Origin: Streptomyces griseocarneus
GTDB lineage: Bacteria; Actinomycetota; Actinomycetes; Streptomycetales; Streptomycetaceae
Reading direction: 5' to 3'
DNA length: 64,000 nt
NCBI GenBank assembly: GCA_003674045.1
Contig: PENC01000014.1
Span: forward strand, 1-64,000
Shown here: positions 43,467 to 51,680 of the stretch, one piece after another
Layout: each line of letters starts with the position of its first letter
Numbering within the stretch: the stretch's first letter is position 1
Made by a program: the position numbers and the translations under genes
The notes under the pieces: model-generated
The model's database searches: none
The model's input: the letters and a program-made list of their open reading frames with translations, nothing else
What the model was told of the DNA's origin: nothing

Positions 43467-44147
43467 TCAAACAGCCGGCGGTGCCCCGCCCGCCCGCACC
43501 AGGCCGCTCTCGTACGCCAGAACAACCACCTGCACCCGATCCCGCAGCCCCAGCTTCGTCAGGATGCGGCCCACGTGTGTCTTCACGGTGGCTTCCGACA
43601 GGACGAGCCGTCCGGCGATCTCGCCGTTGGACAGGCCCTGGGCCACGAGCATCATCACCTCGCGCTCGCGGTCGGTGAGCCTGCTCAGCTCGGCGGTCGT
43701 CGGCTCGTTGCCCGTGCTCGGGAGCATGGGGGTGAAACGGTCCAGCAGCCGCCGCGTCGTGCTGGGCGCGACCACCGCGTCGCCGCTGTGCACGGCGCGG
43801 ATCGCCCCGAGCAGCTCGGCCGGCGGCACGTCCTTGAGCATGAAGCCGCTCGCGCCGACCTTGAGCGCGGAGAACGCGTACTCGTCCAGGTCGAAGGTGG
43901 TCAGGATGAGCACCTTCGGCGCGTTCTCCTGGGCGCAGATGCGGCGCGTCGCCTCGACGCCGTCCAGACGCGGCATGCGCACGTCCATGAGGACGACGTC
44001 CACCGCGGTACCGGCCAGCACCTCCAGGGCCTCCTCGCCGTCCCCGGCCTCGGCGACGACGTCCATGTCGGGCTGGGCGGCCAGCACCATGCGGAAGCCG
44101 GTACGGAGGAGCACCTGGTCGTCGACGAGCATGACCCGGATGGACAT
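43467..44147 (-). CDS. NarL/LuxR-type response regulator
   Basis: This 226-residue regulator has the receiver domain (VMLVDDQVLLRTGF, phosphate-accepting Asp in VVLMDVRMPRLDG, LKDVPPAE) and a C-terminal LuxR-type helix-turn-helix (LTDREREVMMLVAQGLSNGEIAGRLVLSE, split by the loop). The ATG at 44147 follows AAAGGGA. It is 58 bases downstream of its presumed partner kinase gene. No binding site or target can be named. Confidence 0.92.
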   Translation of the reverse strand: MSIRVMLVDDQVLLRTGFRMVLAAQPDMDVVAEAGDGEEALEVLAGTAVDVVLMDVRMPRLDGVEATRRICAQENAPKVLILTTFDLDEYAFSALKVGASGFMLKDVPPAELLGAIRAVHSGDAVVAPSTTRRLLDRFTPMLPSTGNEPTTAELSRLTDREREVMMLVAQGLSNGEIAGRLVLSEATVKTHVGRILTKLGLRDRVQVVVLAYESGLVRAGGAPPAV

Positions 44148-44205
44148 AGAGATCCCTTTCTGGACCGTTGGGCAGTGCAAAGCTGTCAGGAGCCGGTGAG
44201 GCCGG

Positions 44206-45402
44206 TCAGCGGCCGCCCGGCTTGGCGGGCAGGAGGACGCTGATCCGGAAGCCTCCGCCGGGGCGGGGTCCCGCGTCCAGCGTGCCGCCGACCATGCCGA
44301 CGCGCTCGCGCATGCCGATGAGGCCGTGGCCCATGCCGTCGGCGCCGCCGGACTGGTACAGCTCCTGCTGCGCGCCCCGGCCGTCGTCCTCGATCAGCAG
44401 TCCCAGCCCGTCGTCGAAGTAGGTCAGGCACACACTCGCCCCGGCGTCGGGCCCGCCGTGCTTGCGGGTGTTGGTGAGCGCTTCCTGCACGATGCGGTAC
44501 GCGGTGAGCTCGACGCCGCTCGGCAGCGGGCGCGCGGCGCCCTCGATCCGGAAGTCGACCGGCAGGCCCGCGCCGCGCACCTGCTCGACGAGGTCACCGA
44601 TCTGCTCGACGTCGGGCTGCGGCACGTACTCCCCGCCCTCGGCGGTCTCGTCGGTGCGCAGCACGCCCAGCAGGCGGCGCATCTCGGCCAGCGCCTGGCG
44701 GCCGGTGCCGGAGATGGTCTCCAGGGCCTGCTTCGCCTGTTCGGGGGACGCGTCCAGGACGTACGCGGCGCCGTCGGCCTGCACCACCATGACCGAGACG
44801 TTGTGCGCGACGACGTCGTGCAGCTCGCGGGCGATCCGGGCGCGCTCGGCCGTGACCGCCAGCTTCGCCTGCTGCTCGCGGTCCTTCTCCAGCTGCTCGG
44901 CGCGCTCCTCCAGCTGCGCCCAGTACGCGCGGCGGGTGCGCATCGAGTCGCCCATCACCCAGGCGAGGATGAACGGGACGGTCAGGAAGCCCACCGTGAT
45001 CATGGTCCGGAAGACGTCCGTGTCGTGCATCCAGCGCAGCGCGGCCGCCGCGGGGGCCAGCAGGCCGCCGGCCAGCGCCAGCCGCGAGGCCCACTTCACA
45101 TGGCCGGAAGCGACCGTGTAGACGATCACGAGCATCGCGAAGTCGTACACGTTCGGCTGGATGTCGCCCACGAGTTGTGCGACGCCGGCGGCGAGGGTGA
45201 GCAGCAGCATCTTCTCCGGCGCCCGCCTCCGCAGGGCGACCACCAGGCACAACGCGATCGAGACGACGGCACCGCCGAGCCGGTGCCCGGTGGTGCCCGC
45301 CTGCTCGGCGACCGCGAGCCCGCTCATACAGAACAACAGCAGTGCCCAGAAGGAATCCACACCCGTCGGGTGCCTGCGGAGGAAGTCGTAAAGGCGCTGC
45401 AC
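44206..45402 (-). CDS. Sensor histidine kinase (HisKA_3 type)
   Basis: This 398-residue kinase has about six N-terminal membrane spans (to about residue 150) with only short external loops. The dimerisation helix carries the phosphorylated His in RELHDVVAHNVSVM (H195), and the ATPase domain has IVQEALTNTRKHGG and GHGLIGMRERVGMVGG. Short loops suggest it senses something within the membrane. I chose GTG 45402 because TACGCT ends seven bases before it. ATG 45420 is the alternative. The regulator gene follows directly. Confidence 0.9.
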   Translation of the reverse strand: MQRLYDFLRRHPTGVDSFWALLLFCMSGLAVAEQAGTTGHRLGGAVVSIALCLVVALRRRAPEKMLLLTLAAGVAQLVGDIQPNVYDFAMLVIVYTVASGHVKWASRLALAGGLLAPAAAALRWMHDTDVFRTMITVGFLTVPFILAWVMGDSMRTRRAYWAQLEERAEQLEKDREQQAKLAVTAERARIARELHDVVAHNVSVMVVQADGAAYVLDASPEQAKQALETISGTGRQALAEMRRLLGVLRTDETAEGGEYVPQPDVEQIGDLVEQVRGAGLPVDFRIEGAARPLPSGVELTAYRIVQEALTNTRKHGGPDAGASVCLTYFDDGLGLLIEDDGRGAQQELYQSGGADGMGHGLIGMRERVGMVGGTLDAGPRPGGGFRISVLLPAKPGGR

Positions 45403-45523
45403 GTCACCCAGCGTAGGCATGCCGCGTACGTGCCGGGGTCAACCGGACGATCGATCCGGCGACGCCCGGCCTACTCCCCAAGGTGGAGGCCGCCCGCCCG
45501 CCGAGGGCGCATAGCGTGTGCGC

Positions 45524-46558
45524 ATGGCACGTATGGCACCTCGGGAAAACGGAACACGGACCTGGCGCGCGGCCACGGAGCTCGCCCTGTACGGGCCGAA
45601 GGGCTTCTACCACCGCCCGGAAGGCCCCGCCGGGCATTTCCGTACCTCCGTGCACGCCTCCCCGCTCTTCGCCGGGGCCGTAGCGGAATTGCTGCGCCGG
45701 GTCGACGAGGCCCTGGGGCACCCCGCGGAACTCGCGTTCGTCGACGTCGGCGCGGGCCGGGGCGAGCTGCTGACCGGAGTGCTCGCGCGCACCGCGCCCG
45801 AGCTGGGCGCACGGCTGCGCCCGTACGCCGTCGAGCGCGCCGGACGCCCCTCGGGACTCGACCCGCGCATCACCTGGCAGGCCGGTCTTCCCGAGGATGT
45901 CGAGGGGCTGCTTTTCGCCAACGAGTGGCTCGACAATGTGCCGGTGGACGCCGCCGAGGCGGACGCGGAGGGCGTCGCGCGCCAGGTGCTCGTCCAGGAG
46001 GACGGCGAGGAGCTCCTCGGCGAGCCGGTCGCCGGGGAGGACGCCGCCTGGCTGGCCCGCTGGTGGCCCCTCGACGGCGCGCCGCCCGGCAGCCGCGCCG
46101 AGATCGGCCTGCCGCGCGACGCCGCCTGGGCGCGGGCGGTCGGCAGCCTGCGGTCCGGGCTGGCCGTCGCCGTCGACTACGCGCACCGGTACGACACGCG
46201 CCCGCCGTTCGGGACGCTGGCGGGGTTCCGCGAGGGCCGTGAGGTGCGCCCGGTGCCGGACGGTTCGTGCGACATCACCGCGCATGTCGCCCTGGACGCG
46301 TGCGCGGGCCCCGGCAGCGCCCTGCTGACCCAGCGGGAGGCCCTGCGCGCCCTGGGCGTGGACGGCGGCCGCCCGCCGCTCTCCCTCGCCTCCTCCGACC
46401 CGGCCGCCTATGTGCGGGCCCTGGGCGCGGCGGGCGAGGCGGCGGAGCTGACGGCACCCGCCGGCCTCGGCGGCTTCGGCTGGCTCGTGCATCCGGTCGG
46501 CGACGCCTGCGCCGGGCTGCTCGGCGCCGCCGGAAGGCGGCCCGGGGCGGAAGGCTGA
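45524..46558 (+). CDS. SAM-dependent methyltransferase of the MidA/NDUFAF7 family
   Basis: This 344-residue class I methyltransferase has the SAM-binding motif AFVDVGAGRGELL (71-83) and the family hallmark FANEWLDNVPVD (131-142), as in MidA/NDUFAF7 proteins (NEFxDxxPV). The mitochondrial member dimethylates an arginine of the complex I subunit NDUFS2, the homologue of NuoD. Here it is followed after only 13 bases by a nuoD-like gene, which supports the same kind of substrate. TAGCGT (45512-45517) ends six bases before the ATG, a leaderless promoter for the pair. Confidence 0.88.
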   Translation: MARMAPRENGTRTWRAATELALYGPKGFYHRPEGPAGHFRTSVHASPLFAGAVAELLRRVDEALGHPAELAFVDVGAGRGELLTGVLARTAPELGARLRPYAVERAGRPSGLDPRITWQAGLPEDVEGLLFANEWLDNVPVDAAEADAEGVARQVLVQEDGEELLGEPVAGEDAAWLARWWPLDGAPPGSRAEIGLPRDAAWARAVGSLRSGLAVAVDYAHRYDTRPPFGTLAGFREGREVRPVPDGSCDITAHVALDACAGPGSALLTQREALRALGVDGGRPPLSLASSDPAAYVRALGAAGEAAELTAPAGLGGFGWLVHPVGDACAGLLGAAGRRPGAEG

Positions 46559-46571
46559 CAAACTACTCCCC

Positions 46572-47723
46572 ATGGCCCCTACCTCTGAGACGACAGTCGG
46601 CATCGGCGGCGCGGCGGAGAGCACCGACATGGTGCTCAACATCGGCCCGCAGCACCCGTCCACCCACGGTGTGCTGCGGCTGCGGCTCGTCCTCGACGGG
46701 GAGCGGATCCGGGAGGCGGAGCCGGTCGTCGGCTATATGCACCGGGGCGCGGAGAAGCTGTTCGAGGCGCGCGACTACCGGCAGATCATCATGCTCGCCA
46801 ACCGCCACGACTGGCTGTCGGCCTTCTCCAACGAGCTCGGGGTCGTGCTCGCCGTGGAGCGGATGCTCGGCATGGAGGTCCCGGAGCGCGCCGTGTGGAC
46901 GCGCACGCTGCTGGCCGAACTGAACCGGGTGCTCAACCACCTGATGTTCCTCGGCTCGTACCCCCTGGAGCTCGGCGGGATCACGCCGGTCTTCCACGCC
47001 TTCCACGAGCGCGAGCAGCTCCAGACGGTGATGGAGGAGGTCTCCGGCGGCCGGATGCACTACATGTTCAACCGGGTCGGCGGCCTGAAGGAGGACCTGC
47101 CCGCGGGCTGGCTCGGCCGGGCCCGGCAGGCCGTCGCCGGGGTGCGCTCGCGGATGGACGTCTACGACCGGCTCGTGCTCGGCAACGAGATCTTCCGGGG
47201 GCGCACGCGTGGTGTGGGCACGCTCTCGCGCGAGGCCGTGCACGCGTACGGGGTGAGCGGGCCGATCGCCCGCGCGTCCGGCGTGGATTTCGACCTGCGC
47301 CGCGACGAGCCGTACCTCGCGTACGGCGAGCTGGCGGACACGCTGCGGGTGGTCACCCGCGAGGACGGCGACTGCCTGGCGCGCTTCGAGTGCCTGCTGG
47401 ACCAGACGCACAACGCGCTGGAGCTGGCGGAGGCCTGCCTGGACCGGCTCGCGGAGCTGCCGCCCGGCCCGATCAACCAGCGCCTGCCGAAGGTCCTCAA
47501 GGCCCCGGAGGGCGCGACGTACGCCTGGACCGAGAACCCGCTCGGCCTCAACGGCTACTACCTGGTGTCGAAGGGCGAGAAGACCCCGTACCGGCTCAAG
47601 CTCCGCTCGGCCTCCTACAACAACATCCAGGTCCTGACGGAGCTCCTCCCCGGCACCCTCGTCGCCGACATGGTGGCGATCCTGGGCTCGCTGTTCTTCG
47701 TCGTGGGCGACATCGACAAGTAG
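46572..47723 (+). CDS. nuoD2: Orphan NADH dehydrogenase subunit D homologue NuoD2
   Basis: This 383-residue protein is a full-length NuoD (49-kDa subunit) homologue, encoded without other nuo genes. It keeps GPQHPSTHGVLRL (with His32, the quinone-contacting His), YMHRGAEKL (Arg58, the position methylated in NDUFS2) and NRHD (Arg78, near cluster N2 in known structures). The quinone-binding Tyr, however, is Trp81. This pattern differs from the usual actinobacterial NuoD, which I recall has HTGIEK and DY at these places. It may replace or assist NuoD, or have another role. The ATG follows the methyltransferase stop by 13 bases with no clear ribosome-binding site. Confidence 0.93.
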   Translation: MAPTSETTVGIGGAAESTDMVLNIGPQHPSTHGVLRLRLVLDGERIREAEPVVGYMHRGAEKLFEARDYRQIIMLANRHDWLSAFSNELGVVLAVERMLGMEVPERAVWTRTLLAELNRVLNHLMFLGSYPLELGGITPVFHAFHEREQLQTVMEEVSGGRMHYMFNRVGGLKEDLPAGWLGRARQAVAGVRSRMDVYDRLVLGNEIFRGRTRGVGTLSREAVHAYGVSGPIARASGVDFDLRRDEPYLAYGELADTLRVVTREDGDCLARFECLLDQTHNALELAEACLDRLAELPPGPINQRLPKVLKAPEGATYAWTENPLGLNGYYLVSKGEKTPYRLKLRSASYNNIQVLTELLPGTLVADMVAILGSLFFVVGDIDK

Positions 47724-47725
47724 CA

Positions 47726-47810
47726 GCGCCCAAAGGGGCGCGGGGAACTGCGCGACCAGCCAGGAACGACCTGCAGCCGCACGCGGAGCGCAAAAGGCAC
47801 CCCCATGGGC
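47726..47810 (+). repeat. Intergenic repeat, copy 7
   Basis: The hairpin is GCGCCC (47726-47731), loop AAAG, GGGCGC (47736-47741), shorter than other copies, followed by GGGGAACTGCGCGACCAGCC and a GCGCAAAAGGCACCC tail. It starts two bases after the nuoD2 stop. A GGGGGC/GCCCCC hairpin (47824-47838) follows. Both lie between convergent genes. Confidence 0.7.
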
Positions 47811-47861
47811 GCCGGGGGTCCCGGGGGCGGAGCCCCCGGGAAGAGTCACCCCGTCCCGGGG

Positions 47862-48983
47862 TCAGGAGATGGCGCTGCGAAGGTCCGCCACGTCGATCTG
47901 CTCCGTCTCGTCGTGCTCCGTCAGATCGATGACGTCCTCCGCGGCCTCGGCGTCGGCATCGGCGTCCGCCTCGGCCAGCGCCTCCTCCCCCACGACATCG
48001 GCGAGGTCCGTCTCCTCGACCGGCCGCCCGGCGGCCGACGACCGCTGGGTGCCGAAGAAGTCGAACCCGCCCTGCGTACGCGGCACGGGCCGCGCCTGCG
48101 GCGGGACGACGGCCGAGGCGGCCCTGACCGGCACGGGCGCCTTGGCCTGCTCAGGAATCTCGGGCACCCCGGACACCTCGGCAGGCGCGACCGCCTCGGC
48201 GGACTTCGCGGCCTCGACGGACTTCACCGGTTCGGCGGAGCCGACCGTCTCATCGGACGCGTCGAGCCCCACCGGCCCGGCGGCCCTGGGCACCTCGGCC
48301 ACCCTGACCCACTTGCCCGGCGCGGGGACCTTGACCGGCTCCGGGCCCTTGGCCGGCTCGGGAGAGTCCACCGGCTCGGAAGACGTGACCGGCTCGGCGG
48401 CCTCGCCGGCGACGGGGCGCTCGGCGACCTTCCGCTCCAGGTCGCGCAGCGCGTCCGCGGCGGCGCGGAACGCGGACGCGGTGACGGGCAGGGCCGTCTC
48501 GTCCGCCGTCCGCTCGGCCGCCACGGCGCTCTTCGCGCCGCGGGCCTGGCGGCGGCTCTCCAGCGCGCTCGCCCGGCCGGTCTCGGCGGCGGCGTAGCGG
48601 CGCAGCAGGTCGGCGTGTTCGGTGCGGAGCCGGGCCAGTTCGGCGCGCTTGCCACGGAGCTTGAGCTCCAGCTTGGCCCGGACGGCGCGGGTCTCCTCCA
48701 GCTCCGTCTCGAGTTCGGCGATGCGTTCCTCGGCCTTCCACTCCTCGCGCGTACGGGCGGCGGTGAGCTGGGCGACCCGCTTTCCTGCGGAGCGGTCCCA
48801 ACGGCGCATCAGCACGGCACCGAACACCGCGGCGGCAGCAGCAGCCGCGGCGAGGCCCCGGATGACGACCGTTTCACCGACCACCCAGGCACCGGAAGCG
48901 GCGGCGACCGACGTCGCGACGACCGTCGCGGGAGGGAACAGCCTGTGCAAGGCGGGCGAATGGCGATGGCGTCCTCGTGGCAT
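47862..48983 (-). CDS. Membrane protein with coiled coil and acidic tail
   Basis: This 373-residue protein has a basic start, two hydrophobic Ala/Val-rich stretches (about 18-36 and 40-58), a coiled coil (about 68-130, EERIAELETELEETRAVRAKLELK), a long Pro/Glu/Ala/Val linker with repeated EPVK/EPAK-like units (about 195-280) and a strongly acidic end (EADADADAEAAEDVIDLTEHDETEQ). It is likely anchored in the membrane with the coil and tail inside, a scaffold-like layout. No family name is known to me. It is convergent with nuoD2. Confidence 0.78.
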   Translation of the reverse strand: MPRGRHRHSPALHRLFPPATVVATSVAAASGAWVVGETVVIRGLAAAAAAAAVFGAVLMRRWDRSAGKRVAQLTAARTREEWKAEERIAELETELEETRAVRAKLELKLRGKRAELARLRTEHADLLRRYAAAETGRASALESRRQARGAKSAVAAERTADETALPVTASAFRAAADALRDLERKVAERPVAGEAAEPVTSSEPVDSPEPAKGPEPVKVPAPGKWVRVAEVPRAAGPVGLDASDETVGSAEPVKSVEAAKSAEAVAPAEVSGVPEIPEQAKAPVPVRAASAVVPPQARPVPRTQGGFDFFGTQRSSAAGRPVEETDLADVVGEEALAEADADADAEAAEDVIDLTEHDETEQIDVADLRSAIS

Positions 48984-49058
48984 GGCCTGAAACTTACCGT
49001 GCGTCGCCTCAGGAGTGGGACTCCACCACCAAACTCTTCCCTTGATCTTACTTCTCTC

Positions 49059-50057
49059 CTACTTCTTCTCCCCCGTCTTCTTCTCCCCCGTCAGCAGCCC
49101 TTTGTCCTTGAGGTACTGAGCCGCGACATCGGCGGGCTTGAGCCGCTGCGCGTCCACCTTCTTGTTGAGTTCGGTGAGATCGGCTGTGGTCAGCACCTTG
49201 TTGAGCTTGCCGAGGGCATCGGCGATCTTCTGCGAACCGGCCTTCCCGGCATTCACCACGGGCAGGATGTTGTCGGAGTTCTGGAGCTTCTTGTCGTCTT
49301 CGAGAACGACGAGTCCGAACTGTTCGAGAGTGGCGTCCGTGGTGGTGGTCAGCAGCATCTGGTCCTTGCCGGACTTGACGGCCTGCTTGGCCTGCGTACT
49401 GCCGACCTCCAGCGGATCGATGCCGGTGACGTCGATGCCGTAGGTCTTCTCCAGGCCGGGCTGGCAGAAAGGCCGTTGCGGGCATTCGTCACCGGCGGCC
49501 AGCTTGACCTTCTCCTTGGCCCTGCCCAGGTCGGAAAGGGTCTTGAGCTGGTGTTTCGCCGCGAAGTCGGCGGTGACCGCGAAGGCGTTCTGGTCGACGG
49601 CCCGCCCCGCGTCCAGCACCTTGAGACCGCGCGGTTCGGCGAGTTTACGGAGTGCCTTCACCGTGGCGTCGGCGTCCGCCGACGCGACCGGGGAGGCGTC
49701 CTTGCCGTTCTGCTTCTTGTTCAGGAATTCCGCGAGTGTCGCGGCATACTCGGGGACAACATCGATCTTGCCCTTCTCCAGCTCCGGTTCGTAGAGCTCA
49801 CGGGCGTCGACGGTCTTGATCGTCGTGGAATATCCGGCGTCCTTCAGCAGCCCGGCATATATCTCGGCGAGCACTTTGGACTCGGTGAAGGAGGCCGATC
49901 CGATGACCAGTGACCCTTCGCCGGACGCGGCGGAATTGCCCTCGCCACCGGACTTCTCCAGACTGTCGCCGCCGCACGCGGCGAGACCCGCCGTCAGGGT
50001 GACGACGCCCGCCGCCGCCAGCAGGGCACGGGTGACGGTGCGCGGGGTCCTGCTCAT
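49059..50057 (-). CDS. ABC transporter substrate-binding lipoprotein (glycine betaine/choline type)
   Basis: This 332-residue lipoprotein has the lipobox LAAC (C28), followed by an OpuAC/ProX-like binding domain (VIGSASFTESKVLAEIYAGLL, DVVPEYAATLAEFLN, FAVTADFAAKH, GVYP-like region replaced by GDECPQRPFC, VVLEDDKKLQNSDNILPVV). It should capture betaine, choline or a related compound outside the cell for the permeases encoded just upstream. The repeated TGEKK end (TGEKKTGEKK) is unusual. It is the last gene of the minus-strand part of the operon. Confidence 0.92.
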   Translation of the reverse strand: MSRTPRTVTRALLAAAGVVTLTAGLAACGGDSLEKSGGEGNSAASGEGSLVIGSASFTESKVLAEIYAGLLKDAGYSTTIKTVDARELYEPELEKGKIDVVPEYAATLAEFLNKKQNGKDASPVASADADATVKALRKLAEPRGLKVLDAGRAVDQNAFAVTADFAAKHQLKTLSDLGRAKEKVKLAAGDECPQRPFCQPGLEKTYGIDVTGIDPLEVGSTQAKQAVKSGKDQMLLTTTTDATLEQFGLVVLEDDKKLQNSDNILPVVNAGKAGSQKIADALGKLNKVLTTADLTELNKKVDAQRLKPADVAAQYLKDKGLLTGEKKTGEKK

Positions 50058-50114
50058 GGGAACTCCATCCGTTCGGACGGGCGGCCGGTGTGTCCGGACG
50101 CCTCTGATCGGTCG

Positions 50115-50828
50115 TTATGCCGGGCTGCCCGCGGTGGAGGGCGGCAGGACGGCGGGGACGCGGGACCGGCGCCGCCGCGGGTCCAGCAGCCGCTCCAGCA
50201 CCACCAGCACCCCTTCCACCAGCAGCGCGAGCGCGGCCACCAGCACGGCCCCGGCCACCACCTGGGCCGTGTCGGTGAGCCGGAAGCCCGCCGTGATGAT
50301 CCTGCCGAGGCCACCGCCGCCCGGCAGCGCGGCGAGCGTGGTCGTGGCCACCACCTGCACCGCGGCGGTCCGCACCCCGGTGACGACCATCGGGAAGGCG
50401 AGCGGCAGCTCCACCCGGGCGATCAGCTGACGGCCGGTCATGCCCATGCCCCGCGCCGCCTCGACCACACCCCGGTCCACCTCGCGCATTCCCACGTACG
50501 CGTTGGTGAGCAGCGGCGGGATCGCGAAGAGCACGAGCGCGATGATCGTCGGCCATGAGCCATGCGTACCCAGCGGGCTGAGCAGCAACAGCACCAGCAC
50601 CGCGAACGTCGGCACCGCGCGCCCCGCGTTGGAGATGTTCACCGCGAGGGCGCCGCCCCGGCCCACGTGCCCCAGGACCACCGCGACGGGCAGGGCCACG
50701 GCACACGAGATGGCCAGGCAGGCAACGGTGAGGAACAGGTGCTCGCCGAGCCGGTGCCACACGCCGTCGGTACCGGACCAGTGCGAGCCGGTGGCCAGCC
50801 ATGTCCAGGTGCGCTGGAAGACGTCCAT
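50115..50828 (-). CDS. ABC transporter permease (betaine/choline type)
   Basis: This 237-residue inner-membrane permease has about five spans and the BPD-type EAA loop (VVEAARGMGMTGRQLIARVELPLAFPMV). It pairs with the other permease and the ATPase to import osmolytes. Its ATG overlaps the stop of the upstream permease gene by one base (TGATG), so the two are coupled. An Arg-rich, Pro-rich tail ends the protein. Confidence 0.9.
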   Translation of the reverse strand: MDVFQRTWTWLATGSHWSGTDGVWHRLGEHLFLTVACLAISCAVALPVAVVLGHVGRGGALAVNISNAGRAVPTFAVLVLLLLSPLGTHGSWPTIIALVLFAIPPLLTNAYVGMREVDRGVVEAARGMGMTGRQLIARVELPLAFPMVVTGVRTAAVQVVATTTLAALPGGGGLGRIITAGFRLTDTAQVVAGAVLVAALALLVEGVLVVLERLLDPRRRRSRVPAVLPPSTAGSPA

Positions 50829-51553
50829 CAGGCGGCTCCTTCGGCGGCCGCGGCGGCCGTCCGCCGGGCGGCGCGCCTCGCCCGCGTGCCCGCCCGCGTC
50901 CAGGGCGTCAGCAGCCGCTGCACGAGCAGCAGCGCGAGGTCGGCCACGATCGCGAGCGCCACGCACAGCACCGACGCGGTGAGCACCTGCGCCTTGAAAT
51001 AGCTGTGCATGCCCTCGTAGATGAGATTGCCCAGGCCGCCGTAGCCGATGATGGCGCCGACGGTGGTGAGCGAGACGGTGGAGACCGTGGCGATCCGCAG
51101 CCCCGCCATCAGGGCGGGCAGCGCCAGCGGCAGTTCGACCTGGAAGAGCAGCCGCAGCGGCCCGTACCCCATCCCGCGGGCGGCCTCGCGGGCCTCCTCG
51201 GGCACCGAGGCGAGCCCGGCCAGGATGTTCCGCACGAGGACCGTCAGCGAATAGAGCACCAGGCCCGTGACCACGACCGACGCCGAGAGTCCGAAGACCG
51301 GGACGAGCAGCGAGAACATCGCCAGCGACGGCACCGTGTAGAGCACGGTGGTGAGCCCGAGGACCGGGCCCGCGACAGCGCGCCGGCGCCGGGCCAGCAG
51401 CGCCAGCGGAAAAGCGACGAGCAGACCGATGACGACCGAGGCCACCGTGATCCCGACGTGCTGGAGCGTGGCGTGCGTCAGCTCCTGGCCACGGGTTTGC
51501 AGATACTCACCGCAGAACCACTCGTTCGTGACCAGACAGTTCGCTCCCGCCAT
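50828..51553 (-). CDS. ABC transporter permease (betaine/choline type)
   Basis: This 241-residue permease has about six spans and the EAA loop (EEAREAARGMGYGPLRLLFQVELPLALPAL). A longer N-terminal segment (MAGANCLVTNEWFCGEYLQTRG) with two cysteines precedes the first span. I chose ATG 51553, preceded by GGGGGAGGTG. GTG 51562 lies inside that site and is less likely. It is the first gene of the minus-strand half of the transporter, 127 bases from the divergent ATPase gene. Confidence 0.9.
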   Translation of the reverse strand: MAGANCLVTNEWFCGEYLQTRGQELTHATLQHVGITVASVVIGLLVAFPLALLARRRRAVAGPVLGLTTVLYTVPSLAMFSLLVPVFGLSASVVVTGLVLYSLTVLVRNILAGLASVPEEAREAARGMGYGPLRLLFQVELPLALPALMAGLRIATVSTVSLTTVGAIIGYGGLGNLIYEGMHSYFKAQVLTASVLCVALAIVADLALLLVQRLLTPWTRAGTRARRAARRTAAAAAEGAA

Positions 51554-51680
51554 GCGCCTCACCTCCCCCTGGGCCTTGACCGTCGGTTGTCGTCGACCCT
51601 AACCCCGGGCACTGACATTCGAGCCGGCCGCCACACACCGGCAACAATGTCAGCAGGTAGTACGGCCAGAATGGGGAGCC

